A DNA stretch of 20,574 bases from a virus. Position numbers and translations under genes: made by a program. This document shows, piece after piece, positions 7,587-14,175 of the stretch. Location of the stretch: positions 1 to 20,574 of the IMG/VR virus record IMGVR_UViG_3300044530_001212; one strand, 5' to 3'. The number at the start of each line of letters is the position of its first letter. Within the stretch, counting starts at the first letter, position 1. The notes beneath the pieces are model-generated. The model was given only the letters and a program-made list of their open reading frames with translations, did no database searches and was not told the origin of the DNA.

Positions 7587-7895
7587 TTAACCCCCATACG
7601 GGTCGAGGTTGCGCTCCTTGGCGCTCTTGCTTGCGTGGCAGGAATTGCACAACGGTTGCAAGTTATCGGCGTCCCAAAACTCACCACCCAATCGCACTGG
7701 CTCAATGTGATCCACCATCTGAGCCAATGTAATTAATCCAACAGACTCACACGCTTTGCACAATGGTGAGGTTTGCAACACTGAAGCGCGAAGGTTGCGC
7801 CAATGCTGGGTATTATAGCGCGGCTCTATGTATGACCCCTTAACGTATTGCCTTGGCTTCTTGCCTCCTTGCTTAGGCTTGTTTATTGTTGGCAT
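7587..7895 (-). CDS. HNH endonuclease, terminase-associated
   Basis: A 102-residue HNH nuclease of the kind placed beside terminase genes. Zinc ligands are C46-x-x-C49 (LCKAC) and C83-x-x-C86 (LCNSCH). The catalytic DH pair is in MVDHIEPV (D62, H63), the central Asn in DNLQ (N78), and the last His follows as H87. The N-terminus is basic (PTINKPKQGGKKPRQ). In HK97-like cos phages an HNH protein works with terminase in end cleavage (established for that group); the location here supports the same job. Its start overlaps the stop of the VRR-NUC gene by 13 bases. Confidence 0.92.
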   Translation of the reverse strand: MPTINKPKQGGKKPRQYVKGSYIEPRYNTQHWRNLRASVLQTSPLCKACESVGLITLAQMVDHIEPVRLGGEFWDADNLQPLCNSCHASKSAKERNLDPYGG

Positions 7896-8218
7896 GTGAG
7901 TAACAGTTTAAAGTCTAGCAATGATCTTACCAAATGATAATCAAAGCCACAGTCTCTAACACGCTCAGCAAATACTTTCTGCTCTTCTGATTGCGTGCCT
8001 GTCGATGTCTTGACTTCAACGAATAGCAACTTACCAAAGTATATCACAATTAGATCACTGGCCCCTGGTGTTAATCCTGTGGCCTTCATGAGCATGGCCG
8101 TGCGCTTATCTCTGAGCCCTCCGTTAGGGATGCTAAAGATTAAACAACTCTTATATTTTATTTGAAAATAGTTTTTATAATACATTATAATTTCCTGCTG
8201 TATTTTATCCTCAGTCAT
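7883..8218 (-). CDS. VRR-NUC domain nuclease
   Basis: A 111-residue single-domain PD-(D/E)XK nuclease of the VRR-NUC family, often acting on branched or forked DNA. Visible motifs are the N-terminal helix acidic residue (E3/E9 region, DKIQQEII), FSIPNGG (28-34), GASDLIV with D55, and FVEVKTSTG with E68 and K70, followed by QSEEQKVFAERVRDCGFDYH, the usual C-terminal motif with Q76/Q80. Length is typical for the minimal phage forms. In phages such proteins are often encoded between replication and packaging genes, as here. A -7 box at 8226-8233 lies just upstream, and ATGA couples it to a doubtful ORF through the repeat region. Confidence 0.9.
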   Translation of the reverse strand: MTEDKIQQEIIMYYKNYFQIKYKSCLIFSIPNGGLRDKRTAMLMKATGLTPGASDLIVIYFGKLLFVEVKTSTGTQSEEQKVFAERVRDCGFDYHLVRSLLDFKLLLTCQQ

Positions 8219-8502
8219 ATATTAGCAAAGTTACAAAATAGGGCGGTGTACAGAGGTGTACAGAGAAAAAAAGCTCTCTGTACACCGATTGCGGCCAATG
8301 GTAGCAAGGGCTGAGGGCAAAAGGTGTACAGGTGTACACTGAAAGTCAAAGACTTTTCTAGAACTACAAAATAAAAAAAATGGAAATTGAGAATAATATT
8401 TTCTAGGGAAGTTATGTTTTTTGCGTGGCTCTCTGTACACCCGAGACGCAAACCCGCGAAAACATTGAGAAAAAAGGTGTACAGAGAAAATGCGTTTTTC
8501 AT
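8215..8502 (-). CDS. Doubtful 95-residue ORF running through the repeat cluster
   Basis: This frame starts with an ATG that overlaps the primase-helicase stop (ATGA) and ends with a TGA that overlaps the VRR-NUC start (ATGA), exactly the junction style of genuine genes in this operon. Against it, the product is low in charge, rich in Phe, Leu, Cys and Thr, and its recurring LYTF/CTP/CTE fragments are simply the translated TGTACA repeats. The centre is AT-rich (about 23% G+C over 8342-8420 by hand count). I lean towards noncoding DNA that happens to be open, but the double coupling keeps it worth listing. Confidence 0.25.
   Translation of the reverse strand: MKNAFSLYTFFLNVFAGLRLGCTESHAKNITSLENIILNFHFFYFVVLEKSLTFSVHLYTFCPQPLLPLAAIGVQRAFFLCTPLYTALFCNFANI
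8226..8233 (-). promoter_or_regulatory. -7 box ahead of VRR-NUC gene
   Basis: TAACTTTG on the minus strand fits TAnnTTTG and ends eight bases before the ATG at 8218. No TTTG is seen at -33; instead the first two TGTACA repeats (8245-8265) occupy that place, so the repeats could act as operators or activator sites for this promoter. Confidence 0.4.
8245..8486. repeat. TGTACA-centred iteron cluster, candidate origin or packaging site
   Basis: Seven copies of a unit close to GGTGTACAGAG. Left cluster: 8245-8255 and 8255-8265 (tandem, period 10), 8276-8286 (inverted), 8323-8332 and 8331-8341 (variant, period 8). Right cluster: 8431-8441 (inverted) and 8476-8486. Between them 8342-8420 is AT-rich, about 23% G+C. 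The second and third units form a long hairpin. I found TGTACA nowhere else in the window. Two repeat sets around an AT-rich core beside a replicase gene resembles iteron origins of phage satellites; a terminase-binding site or operators are alternatives because packaging genes follow. Confidence 0.75.
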
Positions 8503-10664
8503 TGTCTGTTCACTTTTACAACCGCATAGCAGCGCATTGTTGAGCCGTTTACCTTCCTTCTTACCTGTTCAAAACCCAAATTTTTCATTTCCATCCCCAA
8601 CTTTCGAGTGTCAAAAATCCGCTGTTGGCTGTTTACCTCGAGATATATTTTCAATTCGGTATTTGTTAAATAATCGCAATAATCGCCATTTTGCGGTACT
8701 CTAAAATATTGGTTTATTAATTCCGCTTCAAAATTAATTGCATTAAATTCACTACTATTTTCGTTTAGTTGCAGTATATCCTCACTCGAAAGGTGCCAAT
8801 TGAACCCTGATTGGTAGAGGTCGTAAAAGGCCATGAATAGGGCCGTTTTATCAATGCTGTTGTATCGTGCGTGATCAATGCCAAGCACATTAATAGGCAG
8901 GATTCGGCGGTTGCCTGTTGGATCTGAGATAAGGCCCAGGTCGTTGGTAGTTCCTGCTAAGACGGCGAGGCGCTTCAAATCTCGGTGAGTGCGCCCATAA
9001 GGCAAGCGAATTGAGAATGACGCCTTACTGGTCAACTCCTTAAATCGTTTGGCCTCAAACTTTGATTTACCGCCAAATTCATCATCCATGATGATCAGTT
9101 TTTTTGTCAGCAGGATATCGTCATCCTTTCCCCCATCCAATTTAGACTCGGCGTAATAGTTGGCGAGTGGTTTGGGTAGTAGCCTGCGGAAAAACTCAGT
9201 TTTACCCGTATTTTGGCGCTCGCCTGCCAATACCAACACCAGGGGCGAAGTATGGCCGTAAACGCTGGCAATCATTCCAACGCCCCAGTGCGTTAAGTAT
9301 TTGGCAACGTGCGGCGTGGTGGTTTCAATGCAAGCCGCCAACTCATCGATAATTTGCTGGCTGCGCTGTACCGACTCATTCGCCTTTAAAAAGTCCTCGA
9401 ATGGGTTATAATATCGAGTCATTTCGGAATAGATCACACGGCAAAAAAACTCAAATGATATTTTGTTATCTGTTAATTCTGAAAATTTCAAATACATCGT
9501 ATTTAGTGCCATATCGTCCAAAATCTTGGGCTTGGAGTTAAACAGTATTGAGCGGTCCTCAATATCTGCGGTGATCGTGTTGTAGTGCAGTTGGTGGTTG
9601 TTTTGAAGATACAACTGGCATAACGCGACGGGCGTCTGTCCTGTAAGCTGCAGCGAAACATTGGCCTCGAATACTGCGGCGGCGGTCTCTGTGGCCTTTT
9701 CAACATCCATTCCACTCAACCGCGCAATCTCAACAACTGACTCCTGAGCACGCCCTTGCTTTTTGGCCATTTTTGCAATGTTCTCCAACTTCACAGCCTG
9801 CTGGCTTTTCAACTCAACCCCCGACTGTTTAGCGTAATAGTAAAAAGTTGCTATTCCTATTTTTATCGGCCCAGTATCTCGCAAACAATAGGTAAACTGC
9901 TTATCGGCCTTAATATGGTCGTATTTGCTATTTTGGCCCGCAACCGCGTGGAAATACTCCCTACCTCGCTCTCCAAACTCTGAAGCCAGTGCAAAGCCGA
10001 TGTCGAGATAGTTTTTGTAAGCGCCCTCTGTTAGATCATAACCGCCCCGGCAAATCCTATCAATCAATTCATCAAATTCATTGCCTGTGAGCACAGTGTG
10101 CACTTGCTTTGGCTTGGCTTCCTTTTTTGGGTACTCCTTAAACGTCTTGCTTTGCTCGTTGACATAAAGTAAGGGGTCATACGAAAGGAATCGCAGACGG
10201 CTCACATTCTTGCAACTCTGATCAATCAGTTGCCCGTAGTTCTTGAAATAGTATTGTTTTAATCCATTGAACGCGTCAAGGTGTTTGTCTGGCTCAATCT
10301 TAACGAGTGCCGCCAATCCATTACCTGAAACAGACAGCAAAGCGGCAAATGTATAGGGATCTTTGGCCAGTTCATCCTTTAGCCGGGCCACATTGTCTAC
10401 AGCGTCAAAATCAATACAAATTAGCCCTGAGTGTTGAGTAAGGTTTGCGTTGCTTACGTTGTCTTTAAACACCCCCGAAATCGTAACCGCTGGAATCCGT
10501 TGCTTTGCCTCGGCCTGCTCATCCTTACTCAACGCTTTAGTGTTCCTGTACGCTTCAATAAGTGCCAAATGCTGACCAGAGCGCACGAGGGCGAAATAAT
10601 CAGCAATTTGGATAGTGTGGTGCTTTGCCGACTGTCTTATATTCGGCAGGTAGGTTATTTGCAT
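8499..10664 (-). CDS. Primase-helicase (VirE_N/AEP-like + PriCT + VirE/D5-like helicase)
   Basis: A 721-residue multidomain replicase. The N-terminal domain resembles the BT4734/VirE_N archaeo-eukaryotic-primase-like module: LICIDFDAVDN (D85, D87), LLSVSGNGLAALVKI (110-123), and SRLRFLSYDP (155-164). A PriCT-like linker follows (about 195-280, EGAYKNYLDIGFALAS). The C-terminal VirE/SF3-like ATPase has Walker A GERQNTGKT (481-489), Walker B LIIMDDEF (523-530), sensor AGTTND (570-575) and an arginine-finger segment TGNRRILP (583-590). It should prime and unwind phage DNA at the origin. The start overlaps the preceding 58-residue gene by ten bases; the stop abuts the iteron-like repeats. No DNA polymerase is encoded here, so host polymerase is probably used. 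Confidence 0.92.
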   Translation of the reverse strand: MQITYLPNIRQSAKHHTIQIADYFALVRSGQHLALIEAYRNTKALSKDEQAEAKQRIPAVTISGVFKDNVSNANLTQHSGLICIDFDAVDNVARLKDELAKDPYTFAALLSVSGNGLAALVKIEPDKHLDAFNGLKQYYFKNYGQLIDQSCKNVSRLRFLSYDPLLYVNEQSKTFKEYPKKEAKPKQVHTVLTGNEFDELIDRICRGGYDLTEGAYKNYLDIGFALASEFGERGREYFHAVAGQNSKYDHIKADKQFTYCLRDTGPIKIGIATFYYYAKQSGVELKSQQAVKLENIAKMAKKQGRAQESVVEIARLSGMDVEKATETAAAVFEANVSLQLTGQTPVALCQLYLQNNHQLHYNTITADIEDRSILFNSKPKILDDMALNTMYLKFSELTDNKISFEFFCRVIYSEMTRYYNPFEDFLKANESVQRSQQIIDELAACIETTTPHVAKYLTHWGVGMIASVYGHTSPLVLVLAGERQNTGKTEFFRRLLPKPLANYYAESKLDGGKDDDILLTKKLIIMDDEFGGKSKFEAKRFKELTSKASFSIRLPYGRTHRDLKRLAVLAGTTNDLGLISDPTGNRRILPINVLGIDHARYNSIDKTALFMAFYDLYQSGFNWHLSSEDILQLNENSSEFNAINFEAELINQYFRVPQNGDYCDYLTNTELKIYLEVNSQQRIFDTRKLGMEMKNLGFEQVRRKVNGSTMRCYAVVKVNRQ

Positions 10665-10831
10665 ATTGTAATTTTAAGCAGGTGCTCGGTAAGCGTGCAA
10701 AGTAGTTGCCCGTTTAGTTTAGCGTCGCGAATATACTCGCCCTGATCATCGTGTAAGTGAATTGCCTTAATTAAAATTCCGTTCTCTGTTACTTCAACGT
10801 GGGCGATCCGTGCGTGTGTTGGTTTACTCAT
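10655..10831 (-). CDS. Small unknown protein coupled to the primase gene
   Basis: A 58-residue frame starting MSKPTHARIAHVEVTENG and ending LLKITICK. Its ATG at 10831 overlaps the stop of the upstream 73-residue gene (ATGA), and its stop lies ten bases inside the primase start, so it fills the gap of 163 bases exactly. Predicted content is two beta strands (HVEVTENGILIKAIHLHDD), an acidic turn with EYIRDAKLNG, and a C-terminal helix. No family is recognised and no transmembrane segment is visible. Coupling at both ends is the main evidence that it is real. Confidence 0.65.
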   Translation of the reverse strand: MSKPTHARIAHVEVTENGILIKAIHLHDDQGEYIRDAKLNGQLLCTLTEHLLKITICK

Positions 10832-11049
10832 AACAACTTCTCATTACCATCGCCCAACTTAATAAATCCCGAGTCTTTTGTAGATCCAGTGGCGCGGATG
10901 AAATCAATTTCAATCTTTGCCGAGTTTATAATAACCTGTCCCACGTCGGCCATTGCTTTCGCCGTTGCTATGTCAATATCGCCATCCTTAAGGCGTTCCA
11001 GGGTTTCAAATAGGTGATCGCGTAGATCATTAATTTTGTTGCGTGCCAT
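10828..11049 (-). CDS. Conserved phage protein of RNKINDLRDHLFETLE type
   Basis: A 73-residue, probably all-helical protein. The N-terminus RNKINDLRDHLFETLERLKD followed by a middle helix ATAKAMADVGQVIINSAKIE is a pattern I have seen in small early proteins of many phages of different hosts; its function is unknown to me. It overlaps the HNH gene stop by 20 bases and the next gene by ATGA. The position, in the replication operon just ahead of the primase-helicase, suggests an accessory role in replication or its control, which is inference only. Confidence 0.75.
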   Translation of the reverse strand: MARNKINDLRDHLFETLERLKDGDIDIATAKAMADVGQVIINSAKIEIDFIRATGSTKDSGFIKLGDGNEKLL

Positions 11050-11644
11050 TTTTTTCTAGTTTGTTAATTTGTCTTGTGATACTTCTTTTAATGCTTAATA
11101 CTTCCCTCAATTCCTCGGGCAAGTTTTTGATGTTGTTGCGCCTCATATGTTCGTGGCGGTCGATGAGCTCAAGATTGTCTAGTGCGATGTTGGCTTTGTT
11201 GCGGTCTTTAAACACCACAAACATACCTTTTGGCACTGGGCCGTTAATTGATTCCCACATCAATACGTGCACCATTTTAAAGCCGTTGGCCGTCTTTTCA
11301 ACCATATACCCATCGCGGGTGCTTCGGTAGCCCATGGGCTTTGTATTGTGCGGGTTTTGCCCTTTCTTAAATTGGGTTTCAAATCCACCAGTAACTACGC
11401 CTTTTGTACCCTTGTTCCAGCTTGTCATACCCTTTTTAAATTGGGTCGCCGGGTGCCCTTTGAAATTGGCCTTGTAGTATTGGTGCAAAAAGTCTGTGCT
11501 TTTGTTAACGCCAGTATTTTGCTGTTTGTGGTAGATCTGCGCAACTGAGCAACCGAATCGCTCGGCCAAATCTTTTGCCATTGTAGTTGGGTACAGCTGC
11601 ACAAATTCTGCCGTTTCAGCTTGGGTCCATCGTTTCCGTTTCAT
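11030..11644 (-). CDS. HNH endonuclease, HNH_3/homing-like with N-terminal HTH
   Basis: A 204-residue protein. Residues 1-45 look like a DNA-binding helix-turn-helix (WTQAETAEFVQLYP, then MAKDLAERFGCSVAQIYHK). Two NUMOD-like repeats follow (QFKKGMTSWNKGTKG at 68-82; QFKKGQNPHNTKPMG at 91-105). The HNH core has H126 in MVHVLMWESINGPVPKGM and the ALDNLELIDRHEHMRRN segment (154-170). The residue usually His in the V-x-H-K-D segment is Phe here (VFKDRNK, F145), a variant found in some phage HNH proteins. Such genes can be free-standing homing nucleases or have been kept for host takeover. It overlaps neighbours by four and 20 bases, so it is integrated in the operon rather than an obvious insertion. 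Confidence 0.85.
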   Translation of the reverse strand: MKRKRWTQAETAEFVQLYPTTMAKDLAERFGCSVAQIYHKQQNTGVNKSTDFLHQYYKANFKGHPATQFKKGMTSWNKGTKGVVTGGFETQFKKGQNPHNTKPMGYRSTRDGYMVEKTANGFKMVHVLMWESINGPVPKGMFVVFKDRNKANIALDNLELIDRHEHMRRNNIKNLPEELREVLSIKRSITRQINKLEKNGTQQN

Positions 11645-11835
11645 TCCTTTATTGCATAAGTTACCTCAATCCCAAAAGCGTTATGGCCAAGTGTTGTCTC
11701 TTTAAACGCCTTTTTCATAACTTTCACCCATTGCGCTTCAGGCAAACTGATTCCCTGGATAAATTCCTGTATTTCGGTGCTGTTGTAGCTTTTATCGGTG
11801 TGCTCGATTTCAACTGTTATTACAAATGTTTTCAT
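11641..11835 (-). CDS. Small unknown early protein
   Basis: A 64-residue protein with an alternating beta start (MKTFVITVEIEHTDKSYNST), an amphipathic helix containing EAQWVKVMKKAF, and a final strand (GIEVTYAIKE): a small alpha/beta fold. No known family is recognised. The ATG overlaps the stop of the 48-residue HTH gene (ATGA at 11835-11832), and its stop overlaps the HNH start (ATGA at 11644-11641). Charge is near balanced and there is no signal or membrane segment, so it is a cytoplasmic protein, possibly a regulator or inhibitor. Confidence 0.65.
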   Translation of the reverse strand: MKTFVITVEIEHTDKSYNSTEIQEFIQGISLPEAQWVKVMKKAFKETTLGHNAFGIEVTYAIKE

Positions 11836-11978
11836 TTCTTCATACTTAAAATGTACCTAACACCCGACTGGCTGTAACCCAACCGCTCTGAAATTTCCCT
11901 AATTGAATACTTTAGATCCTGCCGCATAATCAAAACGGCATATTGTTTCGGCGTGTAGCCTTTGAAGTCTATTCTCAT
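11832..11978 (-). CDS. 48-residue helix-turn-helix protein
   Basis: A 48-residue frame reading MRIDFKGYTPKQYAVLIM, then RQDLKYSIREISERLGYSQS and GVRYILSMKK. The segment SIREISERLGYSQSGVRYIL is a clear helix-turn-helix of the homeodomain-like/sigma-region-4 type (helix 2 with E-x-I-x-x-L-G, a turn, and a recognition helix starting SQSGV). The start overlaps the SF2 helicase stop and the stop overlaps the next start, both ATGA, so it is firmly part of the operon. It is barely larger than the motif itself, so it may bind DNA as a multimer or serve as a partner of another protein. Confidence 0.75.
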   Translation of the reverse strand: MRIDFKGYTPKQYAVLIMRQDLKYSIREISERLGYSQSGVRYILSMKK

Positions 11979-13366
11979 AATTTTACTATAAAGTTTTTAA
12001 CTGCGCCACCTTCGGCAAATTCTCGCTCCCTGCGATTGGTATAGCCTTGCGTGTAGCCTTTTGCATCCCAAAACCGCCTCAACTCGCTGTAATTGGCGTA
12101 ATACAATACCCGCTCAATAAATGCCTGCTTGTAGTTTTTACGGCTTTTGAGTTCCCATAGATCCGCAGGCGTTTTGGCAATCTCAAACAGATATCGGCCG
12201 TTGAGCTTTTCGTACGCCATCAATTCCAGACTACCGCGCTCGGCCTTCTTTTCGGTAGCAAATGCCTCACCGCAAAACTCACAGAATCGAGCGGATGCGT
12301 AGAGCACAGCACCGCAGCAGGGGCAATCCTTAACAGGCGCCACGCCTTGGCCTTTCTTTTGCTCCATTCCAGCGAATGCCTTGCCCCAATCTCGTGCCTC
12401 CTGCCAGAATCCTAAGCGGTGCACATTCTCGCCAAAATCGAGGATAGTGAACTCTTTTTTACTCGCCGTCGGCCGCGATCCACGCCCCACCATTTGAAGC
12501 CAAAGCGCTACGGATTTGGTAGCCCTGTTCACAACAACCACCTCAATATCTGGGCAGTCGAAGCCAGTGGTTGCTATTCCGCAGTTAACGAGGATTCCGT
12601 ATTTGCTCGTTATAAAATCCTGTATTAAATCGGCTCGTTCGTATGCGCTTAGTTTTGAGTGAACGCAATAAACCCTACCAACCCCCAACTCCTTGGCGAA
12701 AGCCTCGGCCGTGTTTATACTCGCCTCAATGTTCACGCAAAAAACAATCGCCTTTTTATCCCTCCAACGCTTGCAAAATTCCTGCACAACTCCCTCGTAA
12801 ACCTTGGGGCGATTAAAAGCGTCATCCAACCCCTGCGCTGTAAATTCGCCCATTCTGCTGGCAATCTTTGAAGTGTCCACTGGGTGCATCGCGTAGGTGA
12901 TTGGATTGCAGAGATAGCCCTGAGCGATCAGTTCACCAATCCCTACCGAGTTAATCAGTTTGCCGTAGCTTTGCGCCATAGGTGGCTTACTTACAGGCGT
13001 CGCAGTCGCGCCGATCACAAAGCCCTCAAACCCCTCCAGAATTTTGCGAAAGTTGCCAATGTGCGCCTCATCAATAACGAGCAAATCGTAACTGCTGAGA
13101 TCCACAACCCCGCGCTTTATTTGATTGTTTAGCGTCTCAACCATAAGTATGTCGCAGCGGTTTAGTTTGCCCGCTTGGCTGAGCAACTCCCTGCGATGGG
13201 TTACGATTGCCACCCTGCGCCCCTTTTCCAATACCCTACGCACGATCTCCGAAAATACAACCGTCTTGCCCGCTCCAGTGGGAAGGCATAGCACAACCCG
13301 CTTAGCCTCCTTAAAAGCCCCGCGGATCTCATCGACAGCAGTCAATTGGTACGGCCTTAGTTGCAT
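11975..13366 (-). CDS. SF2 DEAD/DEAH-box helicase with C-terminal zinc ribbon
   Basis: A 463-residue superfamily 2 helicase of the SSL2/RadD-like group common in phages. Motifs seen: the Q-like start LRPYQLTAVDEI, motif I LPTGAGKT (28-35), motif Ia ATVTHRREL-like VTHRRELL (55-62), motif II DEAH (99-102), motif III GATATP (119-124), motif V IATTGFDCP (264-272) and motif VI QMVGRGSRP (291-299). A zinc ribbon follows with C348, C350/C351, C362 and C365. The C-terminal 90 residues are helical. It probably remodels DNA forks or recombination intermediates. It begins inside the last ten bases of the DnaA-like gene and overlaps the 48-residue HTH gene by ATGA. Confidence 0.93.
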   Translation of the reverse strand: MQLRPYQLTAVDEIRGAFKEAKRVVLCLPTGAGKTVVFSEIVRRVLEKGRRVAIVTHRRELLSQAGKLNRCDILMVETLNNQIKRGVVDLSSYDLLVIDEAHIGNFRKILEGFEGFVIGATATPVSKPPMAQSYGKLINSVGIGELIAQGYLCNPITYAMHPVDTSKIASRMGEFTAQGLDDAFNRPKVYEGVVQEFCKRWRDKKAIVFCVNIEASINTAEAFAKELGVGRVYCVHSKLSAYERADLIQDFITSKYGILVNCGIATTGFDCPDIEVVVVNRATKSVALWLQMVGRGSRPTASKKEFTILDFGENVHRLGFWQEARDWGKAFAGMEQKKGQGVAPVKDCPCCGAVLYASARFCEFCGEAFATEKKAERGSLELMAYEKLNGRYLFEIAKTPADLWELKSRKNYKQAFIERVLYYANYSELRRFWDAKGYTQGYTNRREREFAEGGAVKNFIVKL

Positions 13367-13800
13367 ATTCCGAGCAGCTCCTTTACTGTGTTGTAAATCT
13401 TTTGCACTGATTTATCGTATTCCAAAAACTCCGACATTCTTTGGTAACTGTTAATCGCGGTAGAGTGATCACGCCCCAACCTGCGGCCAATCTCCGAATA
13501 TCTTAGGGCGTAGTGCTGGCGCAGAATGTAAACCAACATATGCCGGGCATCCTTAATGTCGCCTTCCCTGGAAGTGCTTAACAATTGCGCAGGGGTTACA
13601 TCGCAGGCAATGCAAACTGATTGCATAACCTTGGCGAAGTCATCCATTTTGCTGGTAAATTTCACCTGTGGGCGCAGCAGTTCGTTTTTCAACCTTACTA
13701 CCTCGGCCTCATATTTGGATGTCATTTGCAGGATGCGCATTTGTAGCTCTTTATTCTCCCTGCGTGCTCTGCTGTATAGTTGTAAATAGTCTGTAATCAT
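13357..13800 (-). CDS. DnaA domain-IV-like DNA-binding protein
   Basis: A 147-residue protein. Residues 1-45 form a charged coiled coil (YSRARRENKELQMRILQ). From about 52 to the end it matches the DNA-binding domain IV of the bacterial initiator DnaA: ACDVTPAQLLSTSREGDIKD (65-84), ARHMLVYILRQHYALRYSEI (85-104), and the DnaA signature GRRLGRDHSTAINS (105-118) that contacts the DnaA box. The AAA+ ATPase domain is absent, so it cannot act as a full initiator. It could block or recruit host DnaA or repress a promoter. A consensus DnaA box lies in the promoter of this same operon (14967-14975). Confidence 0.93.
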   Translation of the reverse strand: MITDYLQLYSRARRENKELQMRILQMTSKYEAEVVRLKNELLRPQVKFTSKMDDFAKVMQSVCIACDVTPAQLLSTSREGDIKDARHMLVYILRQHYALRYSEIGRRLGRDHSTAINSYQRMSEFLEYDKSVQKIYNTVKELLGICN

Positions 13801-13948
13801 TTGGCTTTATTATTGAATGTCGTGATAGTTCGTATTGCTCGGCAATCTTAATGTACTCCCTCAGTTTATCCCGCTCTTCGATGTTGGTGATCATAAAACA
13901 GGCATTGTAAATGTGCAGGGAGATCGTTTGTTCTGGTAGGTCAATCAT
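13751..13948 (-). CDS. Small unknown protein upstream of the DnaA-like gene
   Basis: A 65-residue protein (starting MIDLPEQTISLHIYNACFM) with a helical middle that includes NIEERDKLREYIKIAEQYEL and a polar C-terminus. No family is recognised. The ATG shares one base with the stop of the next upstream gene (TAATG at 13948). It runs 50 bases into the DnaA-like gene, an unusually long overlap here; the DnaA-like protein could instead start at a later Met (residue 21 or 26), which would reduce it. If this frame were not a gene, 147 bases would be left empty in a densely packed operon. Confidence 0.55.
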   Translation of the reverse strand: MIDLPEQTISLHIYNACFMITNIEERDKLREYIKIAEQYELSRHSIIKPNDYRLFTTIQQSTQGE

Positions 13949-14175
13949 TACTCACCTCCTCCGTAGGTTTGTTCGTATAAATCTTTTGGACTTTCTACCA
14001 TTAATAATTCACAGGTATCACTTACCTCAATTTGTTTTATGCAATTGTTCGCAAATTCAATCATCCTTTCCTTTTCCATTTCTTTGGCTTGTGCCCAATC
14101 TGCAAGGGTTAAATCTCTTTGAAGTTCTATGGATTGCAACCACTCCACTACCGTCTGTTGTTTATTGTTTGTCAT
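13948..14175 (-). CDS. Small acidic early protein of Bacteroidetes phage type
   Basis: A 75-residue protein. It has a polar start, QTVVEWLQSIELQRDLTLAD, a helix AKEMEKERMIEFANNCIKQ, and ends DLYEQTYGGGE. Short phage proteins of Bacteroidetes commonly show this combination of V-x-W-L near the start, AKEMEK in the middle and an ExxYGG ending; the function of that group is not known to me. It is acidic and has no membrane segment. The start overlaps the preceding gene by ATGA at 14175-14172 and its stop shares a base with the next ATG. Confidence 0.7.
   Translation of the reverse strand: MTNNKQQTVVEWLQSIELQRDLTLADWAQAKEMEKERMIEFANNCIKQIEVSDTCELLMVESPKDLYEQTYGGGE

Noticed and set aside
8255-8286. 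Hairpin of the second and third TGTACA units as an intrinsic terminator
   Set aside because: The T-run lies in the loop, not after the stem, on either strand; it is better explained as oppositely oriented repeat units.
8245-8486. Repeat cluster as a CRISPR array
   Set aside because: Units are about 11 bases, in both orientations, with irregular spacing, and no cas genes are present.
11587-11877. Plus-strand open frame of 96 codons
   Set aside because: Antisense to the 64-residue gene and the flanking ends of HNH and HTH genes, all of which are coupled by ATGA.
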